NCBI RefSeq assembly: GCF_024181405.1
Contig: NZ_CP051302.1
Coordinates: forward strand, 1,054,001-1,118,000
Length of the DNA: 64,000 nucleotides
From: Treponema denticola
GTDB taxonomy: Bacteria; Spirochaetota; Spirochaetia; Treponematales; Treponemataceae
Direction of reading: 5' to 3'
Part shown: piece after piece, positions 52,017-61,632 of the stretch
How the letters are laid out: every line of letters begins with the position of its first letter
Position numbering within the stretch: the stretch's first letter is position 1
Notes under the pieces: model-generated
The model's input: only the letters and a program-made list of their open reading frames with translations
Databases searched by the model: none
Told to the model about the DNA's origin: nothing
Position numbers and translations under genes: made by a program

Positions 52017-54551
52017 ATGAATAAGCTGAGCAAGATAATATATCTATACCTTATTTTGATTTTCTTGATCCTAGCCGGAGGATCCTTTGCCCTAGGAAAA
52101 ATGATGGCAATGACGAAAAACATAAAACAAAGCGAATTATTTGTCGACTTTAATCCGGCCCTGCCGTCAAGAATATTGGACATAAGAGGCGATCTTATTA
52201 CCGAATTCTCCTTGGACGAAAAGCGGGAACTTATCAATTACGGAGACATTTCGCCCAACCTGATTGCAGCTCTTTTAGCCCGTGAAGACCGTCTGTTTTA
52301 CGAGCACAAGGGTTTTAGAATGAAATCGATTATCAGGGCTGTCATAGGACAACTTACAAGAAGGTCATTAGGAGGCGGAAGTACAATTACTCAGCAAATC
52401 GCAGGTATTCTCTATTGCGACAGAACCGATAAAAGTGTAAAAAGAAAAATAAAAGAGCTTTGGTGGGCTATCCAGATGGAAAGACGGCACTCAAAAGATG
52501 AGATAATGATGCTCTACCTAAATGAAGCCTATTTTGGTGGCGGAACAAACGGTGTAAGTGCGGCATCCCGCTTTTATTTCGGACACTCAGCCTCTGAACT
52601 GACACCGGCAGAAGCAGCCATCTTAATTATTCAGCTTTCAAACCCTACAAAATACAATCCATTTAATTACCCGAACAGGGCAAAAGAAAGACAGGAAAAT
52701 GTTCTTGAAGGGATGATAAACCTCGGCTTTATATCAAAGGAAGAGGCTTCGGAATCTTTTGAAGACTATTGGGCTAACTTTGACTATACCCGAATTGCCC
52801 TATCGGCATGGCTTACCCGCGAAGATAAGGCCAGATGGTTTTCGGAATATGTAAGGCGTGAAGTGGCCGACAATATGCTGTATGGCACTATGAACCTTTA
52901 TAAGGACGGATATACCGTACATACGACATGCGATTTAAGGCATCAAGAAATAGCAGATAGGGAGTTTCAAAAATACATTGCAATAGCCAATGACAGGGTT
53001 TCGGCCTCAACCTCCACATCATTCAGTCAGGCGGAACAATACAGTAACCTGACTGCCCTTTTAACCCTTTGCTTCGGAATAGAATCCCTGAATGTGGGAG
53101 AAAAACAGCTCAAGGTAAAAACCTCTTCCTATTATCAAAACAAACTGAACAGTACCATTGATGTACTAGCCCTAATGTGCGGTATAGACAACCTAAAAAC
53201 TCTTACCAAACAATCAACAGCTAAAATGCAGGAAGTATTGATGGAAAGGGTGGTAGAAGGTACCTTTATCTCTATCGAAAATGAAACAGGATATATAACG
53301 GCCCTTATCGGCGGAAGCCAATACAGTGAAAGCAATCAGCTTATAAGGGCAACTCAATCAAAACTGCAAGTAGGAAGTACAATAAAACCTCTGATATATT
53401 CTGCAGCAATTGACGAAAAGGTAATCACAGCCGCTACAAGAATGGATGATACTCCTCAGGTTTTTGAGTCTGCCGACGGAGTACAGTATATTCCGAATAA
53501 CTATGGCGGAAAATGGAACGGAACTGTTCTGGTATATAAGGCACTGCCCCTTTCATTAAATATTCCCGCTATAAAAACTCTCGAATTGGTAGGCTTTGAT
53601 AGAGCCATAGACCGCATTGCCGGACTTATGGGAATCACGGACCCTGTTGAAATTGATAGGACATTTGAAAAGGTATATCCTTTGGCTCTCGGAATAAGCG
53701 CCGTAACACCTGTCCAGCTTTTAAGAGCCTTTGCTGTCTTCGGAAATCAGGGACGTGCCGTAGATCCGATAGCCGTAAGAGCCATAGAAAACAGGGACGG
53801 AGTTACAATCATGGATCCTGAACTTGACCTTAGAATTGAGCAAAGAAAGCGCGGAGCAGCTATGCAGGTTATAAGTCCGAGCAATGCCTTTATAATGACT
53901 GAGATTTTAAAAAAGACTATTACTCTGGGAACCTTGTTCAGTGCTTCTTCAGGCGGTAGTAAATTTGATTATAAAGATGAAAAAACAGGCAGAATATTTA
54001 GAATGCCGATGGCCGCAAAAACCGGAACAACACAAAACTGGTCGGACTCATGGGCGGCAATATATTCTCCATACTACTCTGCTATTGTATGGTATGGATT
54101 TGACAGAGGCGGGTATTCCTTAGGCACCGATAACACCGGAGCAGCTCTTTCAGGCTATGTAGCGGCAAACTTTATGCGTGAGGTACATAAAAATAAGCCC
54201 TTTAAAGACTTTGTAAGGCCCGAAAAAGGGGTAATAATGGTCGATGTATGTAAAAAATCGGGAATGATTCCTTCGGAAAACTGTACAGACGAAACCATTA
54301 CCCTTCCCTTTTTATATGGAACAGAGCCGACCGAAATTTGTACGGAGCATACAGCCGGTATAAAATTACGGGATATCGGTATAGACAGAATTAAGGGCTC
54401 AGGAATGGCTCAAGGAGAAGAAGAAATAAAAATAGACACAGCACCTATTGAAATAGATCCTTCAATTTTTATAGATCCTCCGGCAGGCGGTGAAGGCGCA
54501 ACCAAAACTAAAAATACTGAGGAAGTGTCAACCGAATCGGGAAATCCATGA
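52017..54551 (+). CDS. class A penicillin-binding protein (PBP1A type)
   Basis: 844 residues from the ATG at 52017; six more residues are in frame from 51999, but TTGTAA (51980) and TTTATA (52004-52009) put that ATG inside the promoter. An N-terminal membrane anchor (IIYLYLILIFLILAGGSFAL) is followed by a GT51 glycosyltransferase (LLAREDRLFYEHKGF with the catalytic Glu; GGGSTITQQIAG) and a transpeptidase (VGSTIKPLIYSAAI with SxxK; MAAKTGTTQNWSDSW with KTG). Polymerises and cross-links peptidoglycan on the outer side of the inner membrane. Confidence 0.94.
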   Translation: MNKLSKIIYLYLILIFLILAGGSFALGKMMAMTKNIKQSELFVDFNPALPSRILDIRGDLITEFSLDEKRELINYGDISPNLIAALLAREDRLFYEHKGFRMKSIIRAVIGQLTRRSLGGGSTITQQIAGILYCDRTDKSVKRKIKELWWAIQMERRHSKDEIMMLYLNEAYFGGGTNGVSAASRFYFGHSASELTPAEAAILIIQLSNPTKYNPFNYPNRAKERQENVLEGMINLGFISKEEASESFEDYWANFDYTRIALSAWLTREDKARWFSEYVRREVADNMLYGTMNLYKDGYTVHTTCDLRHQEIADREFQKYIAIANDRVSASTSTSFSQAEQYSNLTALLTLCFGIESLNVGEKQLKVKTSSYYQNKLNSTIDVLALMCGIDNLKTLTKQSTAKMQEVLMERVVEGTFISIENETGYITALIGGSQYSESNQLIRATQSKLQVGSTIKPLIYSAAIDEKVITAATRMDDTPQVFESADGVQYIPNNYGGKWNGTVLVYKALPLSLNIPAIKTLELVGFDRAIDRIAGLMGITDPVEIDRTFEKVYPLALGISAVTPVQLLRAFAVFGNQGRAVDPIAVRAIENRDGVTIMDPELDLRIEQRKRGAAMQVISPSNAFIMTEILKKTITLGTLFSASSGGSKFDYKDEKTGRIFRMPMAAKTGTTQNWSDSWAAIYSPYYSAIVWYGFDRGGYSLGTDNTGAALSGYVAANFMREVHKNKPFKDFVRPEKGVIMVDVCKKSGMIPSENCTDETITLPFLYGTEPTEICTEHTAGIKLRDIGIDRIKGSGMAQGEEEIKIDTAPIEIDPSIFIDPPAGGEGATKTKNTEEVSTESGNP

Positions 54552-54581
54552 ATATAAAATAAAATTAGTCTTATCTTGCTA

Positions 54582-54610
54582 TTGACTTTTTTTTTATTAT
54601 CTGATAAAAT
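54582..54610 (+). promoter_or_regulatory. tRNA-Leu promoter
   Basis: TTGACT (54582-54587) and TAAAAT (54605-54610), 17-base spacer, 11 bases before the tRNA. Confidence 0.75.
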
Positions 54611-54621
54611 CCATCTCAGTT

Positions 54622-54704
54622 GCGGCGGTGGTGGAATGGTAGACACGTCAGCTTGAGGTGCTGATGCCTTAACGGGTGTGCTGGTTCAAGTCCAGTTCGC
54701 CGCA
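54622..54704 (+). tRNA. tRNA-Leu (GAG)
   Basis: 83 bases with a class II long variable arm. Acceptor GCGGCGG / TCGCCGC with one G-T pair, anticodon stem TCAGC / GCTGA around loop TTGAGGT (anticodon GAG), T arm loop TTCAAGT. CCA is not encoded. It decodes CUC and CUU. Confidence 0.94.
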
Positions 54705-54737
54705 AAAAAAAAGGTTTATTCGTGCGGAGGGTTTAAT

Positions 54738-54760
54738 ACCCCGACGCTTGCGTCGGGGTT
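54738..54760 (+). terminator. hairpin downstream of tRNA-Leu
   Basis: ACCCCGACG-CTTG-CGTCGGGGT, a very stable stem with only a weak T tract; probably ends the tRNA transcript. Confidence 0.65.
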
Positions 54761-54833
54761 GTTGATTTTAAGCGGTATAACTATACCACTTGAGATAAAC
54801 TTTTTTTTTGCATAATTATTTTTGAACATAAAA

Positions 54834-54869
54834 AAAGCCCTTATAAGAAAATCATCTTATAAGGGCTTT
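54834..54869 (-). terminator. terminator of the acyl-CoA synthetase gene
   Basis: Perfect 15-base stem AAAGCCCTTATAAGA / TCTTATAAGGGCTTT with a six-base loop; on the minus strand it ends in a T run. 30 bases after the stop at 54899. Confidence 0.85.
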
Positions 54870-54898
54870 ATACTAAAGCTTTGTATAATTTTTAACGC

Positions 54899-56824
54899 TT
54901 ATTTAAAGAGCTCGTATATTTCGTTGCGGTAAAGCTGATTTATCTTATGACGCATCATCTCGCCCTTTGCAGACAATTCCCGTCCTGCCTGAAACTCTTC
55001 CGGAAGCAGCACAATCTTGTTTATCCTTTCAAATAGTTTAAATCCTGTTTTTGAGTTAACCAGCTCTGCAACTTCAGCCTCATACATTTTCTGTACATTA
55101 GAGTCATGTATAAGCTCAGTAACAGGTACATTTCGTAATCCGTTATTTGCAGCCCATGATTGGAGGTTTTCTTTATGAACAACTATCAAAGCCCCCAAAG
55201 ACCTTTGGTCTTGTCCCAAAACAACAGCTATTGAAATTAATGGAGACTCTTGCAGTTTTACCTCAATCGGAACAGGCTCGATGTTTTCGCCGCCCCTTAG
55301 AACTATCGTATTTTTTCGGCGTCCTTTAAGAATTAACTCTCCGTCAACAGTCTTTATTGCAAGGTCGCCGGTATCAAACCATCCGTCCTTATCGATAACT
55401 TCCGCAGTTCTTTCCGGATCCTTATAATAACCCTTTGTTACGGCATCACCACGTACAAGGAGCAAGCCTTTTCGGTTATGAGTCAATTCTTTTCCGTTTT
55501 TGTCGATGATTTTTGACTCAAAACACGCAAGCGGTGTACCCAGTGTTCCGAACACGGGTTTAGGCATCGGACGAACCGAAATAACGGGTGCAGTCTCGGT
55601 AATACCATAACCTTCCATTACATTTATACGGATAGCCCAGAAAAATTCGTCAACATTGGGCGGCAAGGCACCTCCGCCTGAAACACCCGCTCTAAAACAT
55701 TTACCGAACTTTTTACGAATCGCGCGGTAAATAAGAAGATCTCCGATATAATAAAGAGGAGCTATACACAAAAGAGGAAGCACGGCCAAGATTGGATAGA
55801 TTACCTTAGTTTTTCGTTGGAAGTGAGGACATTGACCGGTTACCCTGCGCTTTAAACGCATCGTCTTTATTCCGACTTCAATAAAGAACAAGAAAAGATA
55901 GTAAAGAGGACGTCCTCTTTTTTTCATAGCCTTAAAGATACCGTCATAAACAGCCTCCCAAATTCGCGGAACAGAGGGAAAAAGAGTCGGATTTATCTTT
56001 AACATATCTGCTAAAAGAATGCTTCCTATCGGCTTTGAATAAGCGATAGTACCGCCCGAAATTATTATAACATATTCGCAAGCCCTTTCAAAGGAATGCC
56101 AAACCGGAAGAACCGAAATTGCTTTTTGGCCGGGCTTAAGAATAATCCTATCCGGAAGCTCAACAAGCTGAGTCATAAAGTTTCTATGGGTCATAGTAAC
56201 ACCCTTAGGATTGCCCGTAGTACCTGATGTAAAGATTATTGAAGCCAAATCATCGGTATCTACATTTTCGGCATATTCTTCAGGTTTAAATTTACCTTCA
56301 ATCCTAGCCGACTTACCCAAGTCAATAATATCGGCATATGTATGGAATTCGATTTTTCTTTCTTTTAGATTGAATTCTTCTTCAAGCTTTTTAAAATCAA
56401 CATTATCGATACTGATTATAGACTCCAGCAGGGGGATTTCTGCAATATGGACAAGGACTTTCCGAATTTGAGCTTCATTTTCTAAAACGGCAAATTTACA
56501 CTCCGAAAAAGAAAGAATGTGGGTAATTTCCTGCTCGGTGGCATCACAGCCCCGCGGAACATCGGCAGCCCCGATATTCATAATACCGAAACTTGCATGA
56601 AGCCATTCTTTACGGTTGTCGGCTATAAGACCTATGTGATCCTTTGGTCTTGCCCCTATGGAAAGCAAGCCCGCCGCAAAATCAAGCGCCGTTTCATAAA
56701 GCTCCTTGTAAGAAAGGCTTTTAAATTCCTTATCTTCGCCCTTAAACATTTGGGCTCTTATGTTGGGATATTTTTCCGAAATCCGTTTTAATAATAACGG
56801 TAGTGATTTGTCTAGAGTTCTCAT
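54899..56824 (-). CDS. long-chain acyl-CoA synthetase (AMP-forming)
   Basis: 641 residues from the ATG at 56824; the longer frame adds 19 residues that look untranslated. The AMP-binding signature is SIIFTSGTTGNPKGVTMTHR near residue 195. VLPVWHSFERACEYV, GGALPPNVDEFFWAIR, MEGYGITETAPVISVRP and GWFDTGDLAIKTVDGELILKG follow in family order. Activates fatty acids with ATP and CoA for lipid synthesis. Two membrane-associating hydrophobic stretches sit near residues 310-380. Spirochaetes rely on host fatty acids, which fits. Confidence 0.92.
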   Translation of the reverse strand: MRTLDKSLPLLLKRISEKYPNIRAQMFKGEDKEFKSLSYKELYETALDFAAGLLSIGARPKDHIGLIADNRKEWLHASFGIMNIGAADVPRGCDATEQEITHILSFSECKFAVLENEAQIRKVLVHIAEIPLLESIISIDNVDFKKLEEEFNLKERKIEFHTYADIIDLGKSARIEGKFKPEEYAENVDTDDLASIIFTSGTTGNPKGVTMTHRNFMTQLVELPDRIILKPGQKAISVLPVWHSFERACEYVIIISGGTIAYSKPIGSILLADMLKINPTLFPSVPRIWEAVYDGIFKAMKKRGRPLYYLFLFFIEVGIKTMRLKRRVTGQCPHFQRKTKVIYPILAVLPLLCIAPLYYIGDLLIYRAIRKKFGKCFRAGVSGGGALPPNVDEFFWAIRINVMEGYGITETAPVISVRPMPKPVFGTLGTPLACFESKIIDKNGKELTHNRKGLLLVRGDAVTKGYYKDPERTAEVIDKDGWFDTGDLAIKTVDGELILKGRRKNTIVLRGGENIEPVPIEVKLQESPLISIAVVLGQDQRSLGALIVVHKENLQSWAANNGLRNVPVTELIHDSNVQKMYEAEVAELVNSKTGFKLFERINKIVLLPEEFQAGRELSAKGEMMRHKINQLYRNEIYELFK

Positions 56825-57017
56825 ACTATAAATGCTATCATAAATGTAAGAATATATCAATATATGAAGAAAAAATGTCAATCATTTATGTCAATAAATA
56901 TGTCATATCAGCTTGATTTATATAGAGAAAATTGATATTATCCTAAAGGTTTAAGGTATTGCTTTTATGTACCTTTTAGGTCATCATAAGATACGCTTAA
57001 CTTAAGGAGAAAAGGTT

Positions 57018-59105
57018 ATGAAACACAAAAAAATTTTTCTTTGCGGTATTGCAATAGTATTAATTTTAGCATCATGTAAACAAGGTTTTTTAAAAAAAGT
57101 CAAAATAAAGGCTTCCCCGCAAGTTAAGGTTAATCTGGGTAGTAAGGAAGTAAATGTAGGAAATATTCTTTATGACAATATCGAAAAAAACTTAAAAGGC
57201 ATTAATGATTTAAAAGTTTATAAATATACGCCAAAAGATAATCAAGGTAATACTCTTCACTATTTGTTTCACTATGAAGTGCCTAAAAAAGAAATAGATA
57301 TGACGGAATATGTAGACAAAATAAACAGCATACCCTCAAAACAAGAAATAACCATTCCTACAATATCCGTAAATATTCCAACTATTAATATTAGTCACAC
57401 TACGGGAACATTAAAGTCTGTACAAAACATAACCGGTAATGATCTGAGTATAAATAACGAAAAAATTGATATATCTCCTGACATTTCTATCCCATTAACT
57501 ACACCTAATTTATCCTATGCGGACATCGAAAAGGGAATTCTGGAAATAACCCTAGACGGAATAGATGATACTTTAAAAGAAAAACTTACAATAAATTGCG
57601 AACATGTACAAATAAATCAAGGCAGTCAACTTTTAGGAAATTTTGAAAAAAAGGATAATCTAACAGGTAGCCTTAATTTAAAAAATAAACGAATTACAAA
57701 CAATATAATTAAAGTTTCAGGACATGTAGAGATAAACGGTACAATTCCTGCCGATTATACACAAACAATCAATCTAGCATTAAAAATCAGCTCCAATATA
57801 GAAAAATTTAAAGAAATTAAAATTAATAACCAAACAATCTCAACAGATATTAATGAAACTATAACTATACCGGTCGATATAAAGAATTATATTGAAGAAA
57901 TAACTTTAGATCCTATTTCTATAAAGGCTACCATAAAAAATAAATTATCTGCCGATATAGGAATAAAATTAGAATCTTCAGCCCTCAATATTCATCAAAC
58001 AGAATTTACTCAATTTACAGCAAACCCCACCAATGATACACCTCAAGAAAAAGACATATTTAAAGGAAAAAGCACACTGATACTCAATACTACCCCTTCC
58101 TTGGATATTAATGTGAACATCAACATTGAAGGGTATAATTCTACTGATAAAACTTTAACTCTTTACAATATTACTCCGGGAGCGGAATACTCATTCGAAG
58201 GAGAAGCAACACTAAAATTCGAGTTAGGAAAAGTTGTAATTAAGCCTTTAGGAACAAATTTAAACATTGCAAATACATATACTATCAATACAGATATATT
58301 AAAAAATAACGAAATTTTAAGCAAAATAAGCCCTAAACCTATTACTGCTTATATATATCTTGTTTCCGATTTATCAGATAAAGAGGCACCTTTCCTAACT
58401 ACAAAGATAAATCTCGAATACGGCAGCACAACAAAAGAAATTATTGATAAGAGTAATGAACAAACACCATTCGTGTCAGATCCCATCTTTATTAATAATA
58501 TTCCTAACGCCAGTATAAAGCAAGATTCTATAGACTTAGGAAATATTTTTGAATCGAAACCTGAAACAATTAAATTTAAAATTAACATGAGTTTAAACAA
58601 GCTCACGGTTACAAAAGATATAATAAATAAAATAAAAAAAGATAAAAAGGCTGAATTTAAAGCACACGCCCTTCTTGATATACCTCTGGCTATAACAATC
58701 AAAAATGACATAGTTGAAGAGATGTCTATCAATGATTTATTATCAAGAAAAGCAGGAGACAACATATCCGGCCCATTCAATCAAGCTATTGATTCAATCA
58801 AAGAATTGAACCTTATTATTGAGTATACAAATAATACGGGTCTGACACTTGATGCAAGAATTTATAATCCCGAATGGAAAGACGGCAGTATATTTAAATT
58901 TGAAAAAAAACTAAAACTAAAAGACAAGGGCCCAATACACATCAATCTATCAAAAGAGGATATACAAAACATAATGAAAAAAAATCCGTTTCCAATAAAA
59001 ATAGAGGTAAAAATTCCTAAGGATAGCAACATTGATATCAAAAACGGCTCATTCAACTTTTCGGCTTATACTGTCGCAAATATGGATATAAATTATGAAT
59101 TTTAA
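57018..59105 (+). CDS. large lipoprotein of unknown function
   Basis: 695 residues. Signal peptide with lipobox IVLILASCKQGF, so Cys 20 is probably lipidated. The mature part is rich in Ile, Asn, Lys and Thr with many short alternating strands (KEIDMTEYVDKINSIPSKQE; ISIPLTTPNLSYADIEKG), suggesting repeated beta-sandwich units; no catalytic motif is seen. AAGGAG lies before the ATG. It is followed 12 bases later by a secreted probable outer-membrane protein, and the two look like a pair. Confidence 0.8.
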   Translation: MKHKKIFLCGIAIVLILASCKQGFLKKVKIKASPQVKVNLGSKEVNVGNILYDNIEKNLKGINDLKVYKYTPKDNQGNTLHYLFHYEVPKKEIDMTEYVDKINSIPSKQEITIPTISVNIPTINISHTTGTLKSVQNITGNDLSINNEKIDISPDISIPLTTPNLSYADIEKGILEITLDGIDDTLKEKLTINCEHVQINQGSQLLGNFEKKDNLTGSLNLKNKRITNNIIKVSGHVEINGTIPADYTQTINLALKISSNIEKFKEIKINNQTISTDINETITIPVDIKNYIEEITLDPISIKATIKNKLSADIGIKLESSALNIHQTEFTQFTANPTNDTPQEKDIFKGKSTLILNTTPSLDINVNINIEGYNSTDKTLTLYNITPGAEYSFEGEATLKFELGKVVIKPLGTNLNIANTYTINTDILKNNEILSKISPKPITAYIYLVSDLSDKEAPFLTTKINLEYGSTTKEIIDKSNEQTPFVSDPIFINNIPNASIKQDSIDLGNIFESKPETIKFKINMSLNKLTVTKDIINKIKKDKKAEFKAHALLDIPLAITIKNDIVEEMSINDLLSRKAGDNISGPFNQAIDSIKELNLIIEYTNNTGLTLDARIYNPEWKDGSIFKFEKKLKLKDKGPIHINLSKEDIQNIMKKNPFPIKIEVKIPKDSNIDIKNGSFNFSAYTVANMDINYEF

Positions 59106-59117
59106 AAGGAAAGACAA

Positions 59118-60536
59118 ATGAAAAAATATATTTTTATATTAACTATAATTTCACTTATTTTTGTAAATGCCTATTCTGAAGACGGTATCAATGAGCAAAC
59201 CGAAGATATGCTGAACGAAGTTAGAAGCAGAAACGGAATAGATTATTTTTCTCCTGCAGCTGAAGATGAAGCAACTACTGAAACAGAAATTGAAAAAACT
59301 GAGCCTGAAATATCCGAAGCTGATACCATAAATGAAGAAGAAGCAAAAACCGAACTCCCTCCTAAGGAACCTTTTTTAAAAAACGGTAGGAAGGCATTCG
59401 CATTCGGTATCGATATTAAAGTTGGAGCATCAAATTCTTATTTTAAAATTACCGATTTGTTTAAAAACACTCTTGAAATTGACTTACCTGATATGTCAAA
59501 AACGTTGCCTAAGGCCGGATTAAGTTTCTGCGGAGACGGTGGCGCAAACATATACTTGGATATTTATATAAAATCAAAAGCCGAATTCGGTTTTTTTATA
59601 AAATCAGGAGGTTACGAGTTTTCAAATATTCCTAAAAATTTAATCGATTTTGCAGCAAAGGGGAACCTTTCTTCAAACAGTTTTAGCGGAAAAATAACCG
59701 GAACATTACAAGGCTTTGCAGATACGGGTATTTTCTACGGTATGAAATTTAATTCGTTTAAATTTAGAGTAAGCACTTCTTATTTTATACCTATAGTCTA
59801 TATGGAATCGGATATGGGAGATTACGAGTTTATCAATGACCCTATGACAGGAAGTATAGTTGCAAGAGGTAAGCTAAAACTAAATATGTACTCTCAGCTT
59901 CCCATATTCGGAAATAACGCAACATTCGATATAGGAGATATTTTATCAAGGGGCGGTGCCGATTTTAATTTTTACGGTACCTATACTTTTAATGAGCTTG
60001 CCAATCTAAATTTTAATATCATAAATATTCCAATCTTCCCGGCCAGACTAAATAAGGGTCTTTCAATAATATATGAAGGCGATTTTAGAATGGAATCTCT
60101 AATTCAATATATGAACAACTTTTTAACGCCTGATCAAGCATCTCAAATAAAGCCACCCAGCGGATCTTTTACTGAGACTTCAGCCTATGATTTACCTACA
60201 AAAAAGATATTCAGGCCATTAAAACTTGCAGTAAGCTCGGATATAAGGCCTTTTTTAAACGATTATTTGATTATTACACCAAGTTTAGGTTGTCATTGTT
60301 ATAAGCCCTTTTATGTAGATGCCGGAGTAAAATTGGAAAGCCGATTTTTAAAAGTTCTTGGAGCCTACATCGGAATGTCTTATGAAGACAGGGTATGGAA
60401 AAATACGGCAGGACTTTTCTTGGAAACAAGAGTATTTAGACTTGAAACAGCAGTTTCGGCAGCATCTCCTTCATTTACAGGAAGTTTTAAAGGAACCGGC
60501 GCCGAAGCAACAGTAAAACTGGTATTCGGATATTAA
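59118..60536 (+). CDS. probable outer-membrane beta-barrel protein
   Basis: 472 residues. Signal peptide (IFILTIISLIFVNAYS), an acidic linker rich in Glu and Thr (residues 30-80), then alternating strands with many Gly, Tyr and Phe (KAEFGFFIKSGGYEF; LNFNIINIPIFPARL) to the aromatic C-terminus KLVFGY, as in outer-membrane barrels. No family is recognised. Co-transcribed with the lipoprotein; a terminator follows. Confidence 0.72.
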   Translation: MKKYIFILTIISLIFVNAYSEDGINEQTEDMLNEVRSRNGIDYFSPAAEDEATTETEIEKTEPEISEADTINEEEAKTELPPKEPFLKNGRKAFAFGIDIKVGASNSYFKITDLFKNTLEIDLPDMSKTLPKAGLSFCGDGGANIYLDIYIKSKAEFGFFIKSGGYEFSNIPKNLIDFAAKGNLSSNSFSGKITGTLQGFADTGIFYGMKFNSFKFRVSTSYFIPIVYMESDMGDYEFINDPMTGSIVARGKLKLNMYSQLPIFGNNATFDIGDILSRGGADFNFYGTYTFNELANLNFNIINIPIFPARLNKGLSIIYEGDFRMESLIQYMNNFLTPDQASQIKPPSGSFTETSAYDLPTKKIFRPLKLAVSSDIRPFLNDYLIITPSLGCHCYKPFYVDAGVKLESRFLKVLGAYIGMSYEDRVWKNTAGLFLETRVFRLETAVSAASPSFTGSFKGTGAEATVKLVFGY

Positions 60537-60545
60537 AAAATAAGG

Positions 60546-60572
60546 GGCAGTCTTGAATGACTGCCTTTTTTT
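60546..60572 (+). terminator. terminator of the lipoprotein/barrel operon
   Basis: GGCAGTC-TTGAAT-GACTGCC followed by T7. Confidence 0.88.
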
Positions 60573-60581
60573 ATGGGCAAA

Positions 60582-60613
60582 AAAAAACTTCGTTTTTTTA
60601 AAACGAAGTTTTA
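60582..60613 (-). terminator. terminator of the truncated tRNA-Pro
   Basis: AAAACTTCGTTTT / AAAACGAAGTTTT with a short loop; on the minus strand it directly follows the tRNA 3' end. Confidence 0.75.
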
Positions 60614-60655
60614 TCGGGCAAGGCGGATTTGAACCGCCGACCCCAAGTCCCCCAG
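60614..60655 (-). other. 3' half of tRNA-Pro(GGG): attachment-site remnant
   Basis: 42 bases that correspond exactly to tRNA positions 32-73: loop CTGGGGG (anticodon GGG), stem ACTTG, variable GGGTC, T arm GGCGG-TTCAAAT-CCGCC, acceptor TTGCCCG and discriminator A. The 5' half is absent; the sequence beyond does not pair. This is what a recombinase crossing over at the anticodon loop leaves at one end of an integrated element. Confidence 0.8.
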
Positions 60656-60743
60656 TACTCTAGTTCTCTAGTAATTAGACGTTTTAAACCGTTTTGAGCG
60701 GTTTTTTCGCCAAAAACGGCTAAAAACTACCCAATATTTTCGA

Positions 60744-60767
60744 TTTAGTCGACAGTTTAGTCGACAG
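60744..60767. repeat. tandem 12-bp repeat beside the attachment site
   Basis: TTTAGTCGACAG twice in direct succession, about 90 bases inside the element. Confidence 0.75.
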
Positions 60768-60873
60768 TTGCTATAAAGAATATTAACATAGAAAGCAGGT
60801 AAAGTAAAGATTAAAACAAAAAAAAGGCAAGATTTTTTTTATCTTGCCTTTTGATTTTTCATTTTTTAAAAAA

Positions 60874-61176
60874 TCACTCTCTTAATCTGAAAAATATATA
60901 CAATCCGAGGGCAGCAAAGCCAAAAGCAGCAAGAATAATAACGCCTTTAAATTGTACAAATCCAATTGCTATTAAAATTAAAATCCCAATACATAGCGGT
61001 ACAAGAGCAATCTTGCGCCTAGAGTGTTTGATGGTATCAAACACCGCCAAGGCTCCCCCCGCTAAGCCGATGACTGCTCCGATGCAGTCCGTTGTAATTG
61101 ACTGGCCGTAATTTACGATAAAAATCGAAAGAATTACAAGTCCCATAATTACAAAAAATATAAACTTATTTTTCAT
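60874..61176 (-). CDS. small membrane protein, possible holin
   Basis: 100 residues with three or four membrane helices (FIFFVIMGLVILSIFIVNYG, GAVIGLAGGALAVFDTI, IALVPLCIGILILIAIGFV, VIILAAFGFAALGLYIFF) and a charged C-terminus LRE. GGGAGGG lies eight bases before the ATG. Size, topology and position after an endolysin gene would suit a holin, but holins have no diagnostic motif. Confidence 0.65.
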   Translation of the reverse strand: MKNKFIFFVIMGLVILSIFIVNYGQSITTDCIGAVIGLAGGALAVFDTIKHSRRKIALVPLCIGILILIAIGFVQFKGVIILAAFGFAALGLYIFFRLRE

Positions 61177-61179
61177 ATC

Positions 61180-61632
61180 TTAAACCCTCCCAAGTTTTAA
61201 TTTTATTTTTAAAATAAAAAATCCTATACTTCCCAAAATCAAAAGAGCTAAAATGCAAGACAAAATTACAAGGCTGAGCTTTAATCTGTACCCTGTCTTT
61301 TTTAACTTCTCAATCTGTCTTGTTTTTGCTTCCAGGGCTATGTTTACCTCGCCTTCGTACTCGTTGTAAGATTGCCTTAAATTCTTCAAGGTCTCCTGCT
61401 CCTCCTTTAATGAACTTGTCAAATTCTCCGACAAGTTCAAGGCTTCGGTCAATCTTTCCTTTAAGTTCTGTATTTGTAGTTGCTGATTGTGTCTGTTCGT
61501 CTCCCAGCTTTCCGAGATTTTCTCTAACCTCGTAAGCTCCGTTTCTGTGATTGTGTATTCCGCTTCTTGTGCAACAAGAGGAAAGGCTAAAAAGCAAAAT
61601 ACAAATAAAAAAAATAAAAAACTTCTTTTCAT
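61180..61632 (-). CDS. signal-anchored coiled-coil membrane protein, spanin-like
   Basis: 150 residues: an N-terminal hydrophobic segment (SFLFFLFVFCFLAFPLVAQ), a long heptad-rich coiled coil (about 35-115) and a C-terminal membrane helix (LSLVILSCILALLILGSIGF). It is rich in Glu, Lys, Leu and Asn. The ATG overlaps the methyltransferase stop (ATGA) with AGGTGG seven bases upstream. In a phage lysis module this could be an inner-membrane spanin or similar envelope-spanning protein; a nested frame inside encodes a lipoprotein. Confidence 0.65.
   Translation of the reverse strand: MKRSFLFFLFVFCFLAFPLVAQEAEYTITETELTRLEKISESWETNRHNQQLQIQNLKERLTEALNLSENLTSSLKEEQETLKNLRQSYNEYEGEVNIALEAKTRQIEKLKKTGYRLKLSLVILSCILALLILGSIGFFILKIKLKLGRV

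Noticed and set aside
60614..60655. 3' end of a tmRNA
   Set aside because: There is no CCA or tag-coding region, and the bases fit positions 32-73 of tRNA-Pro(GGG) exactly.
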